Below are positions 9,148-18,153 of a stretch of DNA of 64,000 bases, one piece after another. Where the stretch lies: positions 1-64,000 of the forward strand of contig CACMZN010000001.1 of assembly GCA_902618175.1 (NCBI GenBank), in the 5' to 3' direction. The translations under genes and the position numbers were made by a program. Below the pieces are notes generated by a model. The model searched no databases. It was not told where the DNA came from and saw nothing but the letters and a program-made list of their open reading frames with translations. Within the stretch, counting starts at the first letter, position 1. Every line of letters starts with the position of its first letter. Source of the stretch: an uncultured Verrucomicrobiota bacterium (GTDB lineage: Bacteria; Verrucomicrobiota; Verrucomicrobiia; Opitutales; Seribacteraceae).

Positions 9148-9253
9148 ATTCTAAGAATTTCATTTCGCAGCTGCATAAGTTGTTGCAATTTCAATTTTAC
9201 TACTGACCCTCATAAATAGTACACAATGCGAGATTTATTTGATTCTAAGAATT
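9148..9253. repeat. Two copies of a 12-base direct repeat
   Basis: ATTCTAAGAATT occurs at 9148-9159 and 9242-9253, 94 bp apart, between glmS and the degenerate sulfatase. Each copy is nearly palindromic, so the pair could be regulator half-sites. AT-rich chance matches cannot be excluded. Confidence 0.25.
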
Positions 9254-9493
9254 AAAAATGTATTGTTTTTCTCTTCCGATAGGATTGAACTTGTCTTATT
9301 GTGGAAGCGATTCGACATCCTCGAAATTCAAATCTGTATGATGTGAAATTTTTTGTTTGAAAATCAGGCAGTTACAAAAATGAAACCAAATTATGTTGTT
9401 TCCAGATCAATGCTTTTGAAGGTCAAGGCTTATTATGCATTTTGGACTAAAAATACATCAATTCAGAATTACTTTCATTTTTAGTTGCCAAAT

Positions 9494-11131
9494 ATGATCA
9501 GCTGCATCCATAGCTTAAAAAAGCTTCCCACAAAAATTTTATTTTTGTATGCGGTCGTAATGTCTTCGGCTCTGAGCAAGGTCGTCAATTCCAATGATTA
9601 CCCTAATATTGTACTACTAGTTTCATCTGATCATGCAGTAGAAACACTTGATCAAAGATCATCGGTTTTCGCTCCACATAATGCGACACCCAATCTTGAT
9701 TCACTTTTTAGTACTGGCATACACTTCAAGAACGCATATTGCGTGAGTGCACAAGTTGGTCCAAGCTTTGCAACCATTTTAACTGGAAGATATCCTCACA
9801 AACACCGACTAACGGGTTCAGGAAAGAAATTCGACAATTCTGTAGAAACCATTCCTAAGATTTTGCTGGATTTGGGGTATGAGACTGCTTTTTTCGGACA
9901 ATGGCCTCTTGGAGATACTCCTATGGGATTCTCTCATTGGGAAGTCTTGGCTGACGGAGATCAATTCTACAATCCAGAGTTTCGGACGAAAAGCGGAAAG
10001 AAAACCATCGAAGGGCACATAACCGATGTTACAACTGATTTGTTTCTTGATTGGATCGAAAAAAGGAAACCATACCACAAGCCTTTCTTTGCTTTGGTTC
10101 ATTACAATGGAACTCAAAGACCTTGGCTTCCTGCTCTTCGGCATTTGGAATTATTTGATGATGTTTTGTTGGACGAACCTGACACTTTATTTGATGAACA
10201 TAAACACAGGGCGCCTCCTTCCAGATATCAGGAAATGACCATTGATAAGGACCTTCATTTAAATGTGGATCTCTTTCTGCCTCCATTGATTTCAGTAAAA
10301 GATTCCAATCAAATTAATTCATCCGTCATTGAGAAAAACACTACGCGAATGAATGAAGAACAGTTGTCGACTTGGCAACTAGCGTGGAGACCTAAAAACG
10401 AAGCTTTTTGGAGAGAAGGAAACAAGGGAGAGGCACTGGTGAGATGGAAGTATCAAAGATTTGTTAAAAATTATCTTAGATGTCTCGCAGGTGTTGATGA
10501 AAACATCGGTCGATTTATAAACTTCGCGAAAAGCAAACAAGATCTGAAATCAATAGTTATATATACTGCAGCCCGAGGTAGATTTCTTGGACAACAAGGT
10601 TGGTTTGGCTCCTCTTGGGCCTATGAACCTTCTGCCCGAATCCCTTTAATAATTTACGAATTGGGGGAAAAAGACGTTTCTCCAATGGGAAAAATGCAAA
10701 TTGTATCAAATCTTGATCTGGCGCCGACTATCCTCTCTCTGTTCGGTGAGAGTGCATCTTTTGAATTCGATGGATTGAATCTTATGGATGAAGAAAAACA
10801 AATTACTCCCACTGAAAATAGATTCTTGTATTTTCATCATCAAGAATTTCCAAGTAAAGAAATGATTCCCAAACATTATGGATTGATCAACAAAACCCTG
10901 AAGCTCATTCATTATTACCAGTTTGACGAGTGGGAGTTATTTGATCTGGTCAACGATCCGTTAGAAATGATGAACATTTACAAAAATGATCCTCAAAAGA
11001 CTTACTTCGAGCAAGCCCAAGAAAGATTACAAGAAATCAGAAAGAAAGTCGCTGACCATACGGACACTTCCACTATGCCAGAAGAATGGAGAAGAATTTA
11101 CCGTGGTCCAGATGCAAGAAGTGAAAAATAA
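9494..11131 (+). CDS. Catalytically dead sulfatase-family protein (pseudo-sulfatase)
   Basis: The 545-residue product has a signal peptide and aligns along its whole length with the intact sulfatase just downstream (shared stretches such as LPALRHL, LVRWK, QRFVKNYLRC and FDLVNDPLE). The active site is gone. The formylglycine Cys position in VGPSF (9755-9757) is Val and the following Arg is Phe. The metal pair DD is SD. The GKxH motif is GQWP and the SDQG/GDHG metal motifs are AARG/GQQG. The Lys before the conserved W is Ser. The reading frame is nevertheless complete. The ATG at 9494 is preferred over a TTG at 9485. It cannot be an ordinary sulfatase; a binding or regulatory role is inferred. 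Confidence 0.85.
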   Translation: MISCIHSLKKLPTKILFLYAVVMSSALSKVVNSNDYPNIVLLVSSDHAVETLDQRSSVFAPHNATPNLDSLFSTGIHFKNAYCVSAQVGPSFATILTGRYPHKHRLTGSGKKFDNSVETIPKILLDLGYETAFFGQWPLGDTPMGFSHWEVLADGDQFYNPEFRTKSGKKTIEGHITDVTTDLFLDWIEKRKPYHKPFFALVHYNGTQRPWLPALRHLELFDDVLLDEPDTLFDEHKHRAPPSRYQEMTIDKDLHLNVDLFLPPLISVKDSNQINSSVIEKNTTRMNEEQLSTWQLAWRPKNEAFWREGNKGEALVRWKYQRFVKNYLRCLAGVDENIGRFINFAKSKQDLKSIVIYTAARGRFLGQQGWFGSSWAYEPSARIPLIIYELGEKDVSPMGKMQIVSNLDLAPTILSLFGESASFEFDGLNLMDEEKQITPTENRFLYFHHQEFPSKEMIPKHYGLINKTLKLIHYYQFDEWELFDLVNDPLEMMNIYKNDPQKTYFEQAQERLQEIRKKVADHTDTSTMPEEWRRIYRGPDARSEK

Positions 11132-11243
11132 TAAATCTGGTTGTTAAAAATGGCAAATAACTACAAATTTTGGAATAAATCCATAAAAGAGTTGAAAACA
11201 GATCATACTTGCATTAAATAAAATACAAAGGAGTGCACATCCT

Positions 11244-11275
11244 GAAAGGCATCGTTTGGGAGGACGATGCCTTTC
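11244..11275. terminator. 12-bp perfect stem-loop between the two sulfatase-like genes
   Basis: GAAAGGCATCGT (11244-11255) and ACGATGCCTTTC (11264-11275) pair perfectly around an 8-base loop. This is the most stable hairpin seen between genes in the window. The T-rich run comes about 13 bases later (near 11289-11296) rather than directly after the stem. It could be an imperfect terminator for the upstream gene, a processing site, or a leader element of the intact sulfatase. Confidence 0.45.
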
Positions 11276-11336
11276 GCATTTAGGAGGTTCTTTTTTGTTT
11301 GACTGAACCTCACAACATCAAGCATTGGTAAATTTC

Positions 11337-12938
11337 ATGAGTAATACGATGTTGATCCTACTCCTTTTGGTACTGGTATTACACCAACTAGCGCATAGCC
11401 AAAAGAAATCGAGACCCAACATTCTTTTCGTATTCAGCGATGACCATGCTCCTCATGCTATCGGTGCTTACGACGGGTGGTTGGGTTCCATTAATCCAAC
11501 CCCTGCAATAGACAGGCTAGCCGAAGAAGGAATGATTTTTGTTAATAGCTTTTGCAGCAATTCCATTTGTGGACCAAGTCGGGCCGTTATACAAACCGGG
11601 AAACACAGCCATAAGAATGGATTCATGAATAATGGGAACAGTTTTAATTGGAATCAACAGACTTTTCCTAAACTCTTGCAAAAGGCCGGATATCAAACTG
11701 CAATATACGGTAAGAGTCACTTAAAAGGCAAACCGCTGGGCTACGATGATTGGGCAGTACTTCCTGGACAAGGCTTATATTTTAATCCCGATTTGATCTT
11801 TCCGGATGGAATAAGAAGAGTGGATGGACATTGTACGGATGTTGTTACGGATCTTGCAATCGACTGGTTACGAAACAAAAGAGACTTGGATAGACCTTTC
11901 ATGCTCATGGTTCAACACAAAGCCCCCCATCGCAACTGGATGCCGGCATTAAGACATTTGCCGCTTTACAATGACGTTTATATTCCTGAACCAACCACCC
12001 TCTTCGATAAGTGGATTGACAATGCGCCGGGAGCCAGAGTCCAAGAACTCGAAATTGATAGACACATGGATTTGAACTATGACCTGTTTCTTGATCTAAC
12101 CCCCGATTTCACGCAGTTATCCTCTGAAAAAAGTCAAGATCGCTCAGCTTGGCGAAACATGAAGAGGATGACCTCTGGTCAGCTTGCTACATGGCGGAAC
12201 CATTTTGGTCCGCTAGATAGAAATTTTCATTTGAATGGGAAGACTGGAAAGGAGCTCGTTCGGTGGAAATTTCAAAGATATGCAAAAAATTATCTCAGAT
12301 GCGTCAAAGGTGTGGACGAAAGCTTAGAGCGGATGCAACAAGAACTCACTCAACTAGGACTTGAAGAGAATACCATTGTAATTTATTCCTCGGACCAGGG
12401 CTTTTATATTGGGGATCACGGATGGTATGACAAAAGATGGATGTATGAAGAATCCCTTAAAATGCCCCTTATCGTAAAATGGCCTGGTGTAGTAAAACCA
12501 GGTACCAAAGAACTGGAAATGGTGCAAAATCTTGATTATGCCCAAACCTTTCTTGAGATTGCAGGAGCTCCATTGCCAGACGATATGCAGGGACGATCAC
12601 TCGTCCCTCTTCTCAAGGGGATGTTTCCAGAGAATTGGAGGAAAGAAATTTACTATCACTATTACGAGTATCCAAGTGTTCATATGGTACCTAGGCATTA
12701 TGGGATCCGAACAAAAAGATATAAACTAATGCACTTTTACCAGTTTGGAGAAGAATGGGAAATGTATGATCTGAAAGTTGATCCGGATGAATTGAATAAC
12801 ATTTACGGGAAAAAGAATTTCGCCGAAATTCAGAAAAATCTGACCGAAAGGCTATTCAAATTAAGAAAATTTTATGATGATGATAGTGACACTTCGATTC
12901 GAACTGAATACATTGAAAAATACCGAAGGAAATCTTAA
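11337..12938 (+). CDS. Type I (formylglycine) sulfatase
   Basis: The 533-residue secreted enzyme hydrolyses a sulfate ester, probably on a sulfated polysaccharide. After the signal peptide come the metal motif FVFSDDHAPHA, the formylglycine motif ICGPSRAVIQTGK (Cys at 11568-11570, needing a formylglycine-generating enzyme), YGKSHLKGKPLGYD, HKAPHRNW, SSDQGFYIGDHGW, and DKRWMYEESLKMPLI. The end, YDLKVDPDELNN, is typical of the class. The frame is open from a TTG at 11325, but the ATG at 11337 is preferred. The paralogue directly upstream lacks every one of these residues. It ends one base before the convergent BNR gene. Confidence 0.93.
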   Translation: MSNTMLILLLLVLVLHQLAHSQKKSRPNILFVFSDDHAPHAIGAYDGWLGSINPTPAIDRLAEEGMIFVNSFCSNSICGPSRAVIQTGKHSHKNGFMNNGNSFNWNQQTFPKLLQKAGYQTAIYGKSHLKGKPLGYDDWAVLPGQGLYFNPDLIFPDGIRRVDGHCTDVVTDLAIDWLRNKRDLDRPFMLMVQHKAPHRNWMPALRHLPLYNDVYIPEPTTLFDKWIDNAPGARVQELEIDRHMDLNYDLFLDLTPDFTQLSSEKSQDRSAWRNMKRMTSGQLATWRNHFGPLDRNFHLNGKTGKELVRWKFQRYAKNYLRCVKGVDESLERMQQELTQLGLEENTIVIYSSDQGFYIGDHGWYDKRWMYEESLKMPLIVKWPGVVKPGTKELEMVQNLDYAQTFLEIAGAPLPDDMQGRSLVPLLKGMFPENWRKEIYYHYYEYPSVHMVPRHYGIRTKRYKLMHFYQFGEEWEMYDLKVDPDELNNIYGKKNFAEIQKNLTERLFKLRKFYDDDSDTSIRTEYIEKYRRKS

Positions 12939-12939
12939 A

Positions 12940-13983
12940 CTATAACCTCAACCGTGCGTCATCAGAAATTGATTTGAGAACACTTGGTTTCAACCAATCC
13001 TTCAAGAACCATTTCTTGGATATTACCCTGTATCTATTGGGTTTTTGTTTAATTTTTGGTTCGTAATCAGTATAAAATGCAGTCAGCAGTGTCCCTTTTT
13101 GGTCCAAAGAAACTGTAGAAGGATATCCTATGTCCTGGGCACTCCCATCGAATTGATGGATCAGCCAGGGTGCTTGCCAGTTTTGTCCCCCATCCATGCT
13201 AATCCTTGCCCCAATTCCCATAAGTCCCCGATTGCGGATTCCATAGGTTAATAAAAGGCAACTACTCGTAAGTATGGTCAAATCTGCTGGGTGTTGCATT
13301 GGTAAGGTAAGTGGACCTTTTTCTTTCCATTTTTTTCGTTGAGGAGAAAACTCGCATAGTTTTACGTGATGATCCACATGGGTCCTTGTGGAAGCTAAAA
13401 TACGTCCATCCTCAACTTTGCACAGGGTTGCTTCGTTGGAATCGTTTGATCCGAATTTTAGAGTCTTGGACCAAGTTCGTCCGTCGTCTTCGGATATTAC
13501 CATCCAAGACTTACTTGATTTGCCTTTACCCTCTGAAAGATAAGAGGAATAAGCCAGTTTCTTACCCCCAAGCTGTATGACGCGCCCATACGGAATGGAA
13601 AATCGAATGAATCGTGGTAATTCAGGAAAATGATCAACATTCCATGTTTTGCCGCGGTCAGAAGATCTTGACAACCAATGTCCTGAAAAACCTGTAAATT
13701 TCTTATCCTTCACAAAAAAACCACTGTTCATGCAAAGCAAGTCTCCATTGTGCGCCATTCCAACTGCGAGATGCATGCGATTCCCACCTTCTGGATGTTT
13801 GGCAACAACGGATCGTTTTTTCCAGTTTTCACCTTTTCGGTCACTGACGGAACATACCAAGTCACCTTCCTCTAGGCCATGACTAGCAGCATTAAAATAT
13901 GTGCAAAGAACTTGGCCATTTTTCAATTTCGTGAGATTAGGCCATCCGCAAGCATTAGTTGCAATTACAGATAAAATCTTCAT
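12940..13983 (-). CDS. Sialidase-like BNR-repeat protein
   Basis: The 347-residue protein has several Asp-box/BNR motifs on a six-bladed propeller plan: SSDRGKTW, SEDDGRTW and SMDGGQNW. Other strands include LCTYFNAASHG and GRILASTRTH. No signal peptide is visible, unlike its secreted neighbours. The family covers exo-sialidases and many other glycan hydrolases or lyases in PVC bacteria. The catalytic set of true sialidases is not clear here. Its place between sulfatases and the DUF1549/1553 gene supports a role in breaking down sulfated or acidic glycans. Confidence 0.75.
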   Translation of the reverse strand: MKILSVIATNACGWPNLTKLKNGQVLCTYFNAASHGLEEGDLVCSVSDRKGENWKKRSVVAKHPEGGNRMHLAVGMAHNGDLLCMNSGFFVKDKKFTGFSGHWLSRSSDRGKTWNVDHFPELPRFIRFSIPYGRVIQLGGKKLAYSSYLSEGKGKSSKSWMVISEDDGRTWSKTLKFGSNDSNEATLCKVEDGRILASTRTHVDHHVKLCEFSPQRKKWKEKGPLTLPMQHPADLTILTSSCLLLTYGIRNRGLMGIGARISMDGGQNWQAPWLIHQFDGSAQDIGYPSTVSLDQKGTLLTAFYTDYEPKIKQKPNRYRVISKKWFLKDWLKPSVLKSISDDARLRL

Positions 13984-14019
13984 AAATGTAACTTCATCGT
14001 TAATAATTTCTTGCAGTTG

Positions 14020-17000
14020 ATGGTCAGATCAAGATTAATGCCTTTTACAAAATTCGACCGGTTGTTTAATTTTGTTTTTACTATTAAAAGCCTTTTTTTA
14101 AGCACGGTATTTTGTTTTTTATTTTTTACATTTTCATCGGTCATTCCGCTGGTCGGAATTACTGAAGGTGAAAAGCGTAGTTTTTTCGAATCAAAAATTA
14201 GACCAGTTCTAAGCGAAAATTGCTACGAATGTCATAATAGCATAATCAAATCAGAGGGTAATCTTGTCTTGGATTACAAGGAGGGAATCTTGAGAGGCGG
14301 TGCTCATGGTTCAGCAATAGTTCCCGGAGATCCAGGGAAAAGCTTGTTATTTAAGGCAATAAATCACGAACTTTACAATTTAAAAATGCCCAAGGGAGGA
14401 CCCAAATTGACGCCTGAAGTAATAAGGGATTTTAAAAAATGGATAGAAGATGGAGCATTCGATCCTAGAGGCATACCACCATCAGCAAAGCAATTGGCTG
14501 AAGAAACTTCTTGGGAGAAAATACGGGAAAAAAGAAAAAAATGGTGGAGCTTTCAACCAATCAAGAGTTACTCCCCTCCGCAGCAGAAATCCAATACTTG
14601 GTCCCAACATCCAGTTGATCAGTTCCTTTTCCATAAGATGAATGAAATTGGACTTCAACCAAATGAGGATGCTTCTGCTTATTCAGTTTTAAGAAGATTG
14701 ACATTCGCATTGACTGGTCTTCCACCAAGTTTAGAGCAGCAAGAGAAATATCTCGCCAAATTAGAGAGCCTGCCTGACTCCACCAGCAATGAAATCATAG
14801 ATCAGCTTCTAAAGAGTCCTCATTTTGGCGAGCGATGGGCCAGGCATTGGATGGACTGGGTAAGATATGCGGATTCTCACGGAAGTGAGGGCGATCCCAA
14901 AATCCCCAATTCCTTTCGTTATCGAAATTACTTGATTCGTGCCCTCAATCAAGATGTGGGTTACGATCAACTTGTAATGGAACACATGGCTGGAGATCTT
15001 CTTCCAGAACCACGAATCAACTCAAGACTTGGAATAAATGAGTCAATCATTGGTACTGCTCACCTGAGGTTTGTTCTCCATGGTTTTGCTCCCACCGATG
15101 CCTTGGATGAACATGTTCGCTTTACGGATGATCAGATTGATGCCACAAGCAAGACTTTTCTCGGGCTTACAATATCGTGTGCGAGGTGCCATCATCACAA
15201 ATTTGATGCAATAAGTCAGGACGACTACTATGCCCTCTTTGGAATTCTCTCAAATGGGAGACCAGCTCAAAGAGTCATCGAATCCACAAGTCTCCCGGAA
15301 TTAAAATCCAATCACATGTCGCGTCTTAAGGATGAGGTTAGAGAAATGTTATCTGAAAGCTGGTATCTTTCTGTTGAAACTCTCGCCGATACTCTTTTAC
15401 AAAACGAAAACAAAGGTTTGACCAAAGCCATAAAAGAAAAACATCCCCATAATCCTTTTCAACTCTGGGAAAGATTAGCAAAGAAAAAGGATGATGATTT
15501 TATTCGAGAATGGGAGGATTTAGAAAGACAAGTGAGGCAAAGTGAACTCCGATTGAGCAATAGATATAGTGGAAAATACAGAAAGAGCTGGAAACTGGGA
15601 GATCTTTCAGATTTCACCTCATGGTCAAGGGGCGGAACTGGTTTAAAACTTGGAAGTTCCAAATCTGGATCCTTCAGTCTTTTTCCGAAGGGAAATCACA
15701 TACTTAGGCATATTCTGCCGTCCGGTGCTTTCACACATCTTCTCAGCGATAAGGAAAACGGTACTCTTTCCTCCCCCAGGTTTAAGTTCGATAAGGGAAA
15801 TATATGGATCCGAGCGATGGGCGATGAGAATTCCACGATTAGATACGTCGTTTGGAATTATCCTAGGAAAGGAACGGTTTATCCCAAAACTGCACCCGAT
15901 CAAGACAACGAAAAATGGATTACCTGGAATACCGATTATTGGGATGGAGAAACTGGGTACGTCGAGGCAACGACCGATCGCAATCATCCTGTGGAAGCAG
16001 GTAATTCAGTACGTTCATGGTTCGGAATAACCGAAGTTGTTTTGTCTTCACCAGACAATGATCCTCCGAAAGATGAGATTGCTGAAATCTTGTCTCCTTT
16101 TTTTGCAATTGAAAATAAGCCTATTAACCTCAAGCAACTTGCTTATCTGTATCAACAAGAAACCAAAAGAGCAATCAGTGCATGGAAAAAGGGAGATTGT
16201 AGTAATGCACAAGCTAGAATCCTTAACTTTATGGTCCAAAGAAACCTCCTTCCGAATACCATCGATGAAGTTCCCGCCTGCAGTGAAGTTTTGGAATTAT
16301 ATCGAAATTTGGAAAATGAGATCATAAGTCCTAGGCTGGTGCCTGGAGTATTGGACAGTGATCCTTTTGAACAAACGTTGTTTATTCGGGGAGATCACAA
16401 AAAAGCCGGTCATTTGGTACCAAGGAGATTTTTGGAAGCCATTGACTCCACACCGTATCCGAAAGATTCCATAGGGAGGTTGGAATATGCTCGCGATCTT
16501 CTTCGTGAAGATAACCCCTTCACTGCACGCGTGATCGTGAATCGCATTTGGCATCACTTATTTGGAAAGGGATTGGTTGCCACTACTAACAACTTCGGTC
16601 GTTTAGGAGATTTGCCCTCGCACCCAGAATTACTTGATTATCTTGCCGCAAAATTCAAAGCAGACGATTGGTCGTTAAAAAGCATGATAAGATTTCTGAT
16701 TAGCAGCAAAGCATTTCGGATGTCATCAACTCCTTCACAACAAGCCAAGAGCGAAGATTCATCAAACTATTTTCATTCTCACTCCAACTTAAGGCGTCTT
16801 GAAGCAGAGTCCATTCGTGATTCGCTACTCGTCGTCTCCAACTTACTCAAATTGACTCCTGTCGGAGAAGGTAAGTCTGAAGGTTCCAACAGCATGAGAA
16901 GATCAATTTATCTTCAAACAAAAAGAAATACCCTCCATACCTTTCTTACGGCATTCGACTTTCCCGTACCTAGCTCAAGCACTGGGCGCAGGGACGTCAC

Positions 17001-18147
17001 CAATGTGCCTGCACAAGCTCTCACCATGATGAATGACCCATCTGTCTTGAAGGCGGCAAGAGAGCTTGCTAGGAGGTTCGTAAACCAAGAGGAAAAAGTT
17101 GCTATTTCTGAGATGTTTCGGCTTGTTTTAAGCAGATTTCCAACCGACGCCGAATTGAGGAGATGTATAACCTATCTAGATCACAATGATGGAAATGAGG
17201 CTGGACTACAATCTGCCTTAATGGAAACTAAAGAAAAGATCCATCAAATGAACGCCAGAATCATGGAAATCAACCAACCGTTGGGAGTGAACTGGGTCGC
17301 TGATAATAAAATCATTTCCTCAGTTTCCCCAAATCTCACGCAACCCGTTCTTCATTGGGATTTCAAAACTGGTCTGTTGGACTCAATGAGCCAACTGAGA
17401 TGTCATTTAAAAAATGGAGCTTATTTGAAAAACGATGCCTTGATCGTTCGAAATGGGGGATACGCTGTTACTGAAAGGCTTCCTTTCGACCTCTCAGAAA
17501 AAACCATTTCCGCTTGGGTGAAACTCGATAATCTTTTTCAAAGGGCAGGAGGTGTAATGACAGTGCAATCAATCAATGGCAGAATTTTTGATTCGATTGT
17601 ATTCGCGGAGAAAAAACCTGGGAAATGGTTGTCGGGGAGCAACAGGTTTTCTCGAACTCAATCATTCCAATCCACAATTACAGAAAAAGAAGCTGATCAC
17701 AACTTCATTCATTTTCTCATTACTTATTCATCAAATGGTACCATAACTGGTTTTCGAAATGGTGAATTATACGGTCGTGCATACAAATCAAAAACTTATG
17801 ATTTTGAGAAAGGAAACAGCATTATCACATTCGGATTACGTCATCTTCCTTCAAGTTCACAACGTTTACTCGAAGGAAGCATTCTATGTGCATCTTTGTA
17901 TAAAGACGCACTCCGATCCAGTGAAATAAAATCGATCTACAACTACAATACGCGGAATTTAAAACAGGTCAAAGAAGCAAACCTAAGTGCTGAAGCAAAA
18001 AAAGAGTTAGAAGAACTTAAAAGTGAGAAAGCAGAACTTGAGGAACAATATCTGCAATGCAAAGAGGAACAAAACACAAGGGAAGCAAATTTGGAAGATA
18101 TAGCCCTTGCCCTTTTCAATATGAAAGAATTCATTTATATAAAGTAA
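14020..18147 (+). CDS. Large DUF1549/DUF1553 protein with cytochrome-c motifs and LamG domain (PSD1 family)
   Basis: The 1375-residue exported protein starts with a hydrophobic anchor. The N-terminal planctomycete cytochrome c domain has haem motif CYECH (about residues 68-72). DUF1549 follows (LRRLTFALTGLPP; ERWARHWMDWVRYADS), with a second CxxCH, CARCH (about 387-391). A lectin-like insert lies near residues 530-680. DUF1553 comes next (NPFTARVIVNRIWHHLFGKG; DVTNVPAQALTMMNDP). The C-terminus adds a LamG-like domain (about 1105-1310) and a Glu/Lys-rich coiled coil. The start is uncertain among TTG 14011, ATG 14020 and ATG 14038. It is paired with the DUF1501 gene 6 bp downstream, as usual in PVC bacteria. 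The biochemical function is unknown; redox-linked sugar metabolism is suspected. Confidence 0.9.
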   Translation: MVRSRLMPFTKFDRLFNFVFTIKSLFLSTVFCFLFFTFSSVIPLVGITEGEKRSFFESKIRPVLSENCYECHNSIIKSEGNLVLDYKEGILRGGAHGSAIVPGDPGKSLLFKAINHELYNLKMPKGGPKLTPEVIRDFKKWIEDGAFDPRGIPPSAKQLAEETSWEKIREKRKKWWSFQPIKSYSPPQQKSNTWSQHPVDQFLFHKMNEIGLQPNEDASAYSVLRRLTFALTGLPPSLEQQEKYLAKLESLPDSTSNEIIDQLLKSPHFGERWARHWMDWVRYADSHGSEGDPKIPNSFRYRNYLIRALNQDVGYDQLVMEHMAGDLLPEPRINSRLGINESIIGTAHLRFVLHGFAPTDALDEHVRFTDDQIDATSKTFLGLTISCARCHHHKFDAISQDDYYALFGILSNGRPAQRVIESTSLPELKSNHMSRLKDEVREMLSESWYLSVETLADTLLQNENKGLTKAIKEKHPHNPFQLWERLAKKKDDDFIREWEDLERQVRQSELRLSNRYSGKYRKSWKLGDLSDFTSWSRGGTGLKLGSSKSGSFSLFPKGNHILRHILPSGAFTHLLSDKENGTLSSPRFKFDKGNIWIRAMGDENSTIRYVVWNYPRKGTVYPKTAPDQDNEKWITWNTDYWDGETGYVEATTDRNHPVEAGNSVRSWFGITEVVLSSPDNDPPKDEIAEILSPFFAIENKPINLKQLAYLYQQETKRAISAWKKGDCSNAQARILNFMVQRNLLPNTIDEVPACSEVLELYRNLENEIISPRLVPGVLDSDPFEQTLFIRGDHKKAGHLVPRRFLEAIDSTPYPKDSIGRLEYARDLLREDNPFTARVIVNRIWHHLFGKGLVATTNNFGRLGDLPSHPELLDYLAAKFKADDWSLKSMIRFLISSKAFRMSSTPSQQAKSEDSSNYFHSHSNLRRLEAESIRDSLLVVSNLLKLTPVGEGKSEGSNSMRRSIYLQTKRNTLHTFLTAFDFPVPSSSTGRRDVTNVPAQALTMMNDPSVLKAARELARRFVNQEEKVAISEMFRLVLSRFPTDAELRRCITYLDHNDGNEAGLQSALMETKEKIHQMNARIMEINQPLGVNWVADNKIISSVSPNLTQPVLHWDFKTGLLDSMSQLRCHLKNGAYLKNDALIVRNGGYAVTERLPFDLSEKTISAWVKLDNLFQRAGGVMTVQSINGRIFDSIVFAEKKPGKWLSGSNRFSRTQSFQSTITEKEADHNFIHFLITYSSNGTITGFRNGELYGRAYKSKTYDFEKGNSIITFGLRHLPSSSQRLLEGSILCASLYKDALRSSEIKSIYNYNTRNLKQVKEANLSAEAKKELEELKSEKAELEEQYLQCKEEQNTREANLEDIALALFNMKEFIYIK

Positions 18148-18153
18148 CTCATC

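Larger units (their letters stand above)
9071..9493. other. Divergent intergenic region, 423 bp
   Basis: This region separates glmS (minus strand) from the degenerate sulfatase (plus strand) and should hold promoters for both. It contains a 10-bp inverted repeat close to glmS and two copies of a 12-base direct repeat, listed separately. A frame of 34 codons at 9380-9484 was judged not to be a gene. No tRNA- or riboswitch-like fold was recognised. Confidence 0.5.

Noticed and set aside
9380..9484. A 34-codon frame ending just before the dead sulfatase
   Set aside because: It is very short, has no family resemblance and no ribosome-binding site; it is more likely leader DNA.
9494..11131. Dead sulfatase as a frameshifted pseudogene
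   Set aside because: The frame is complete, with signal peptide and normal length; only active-site residues are changed, so it is kept as a coding gene.
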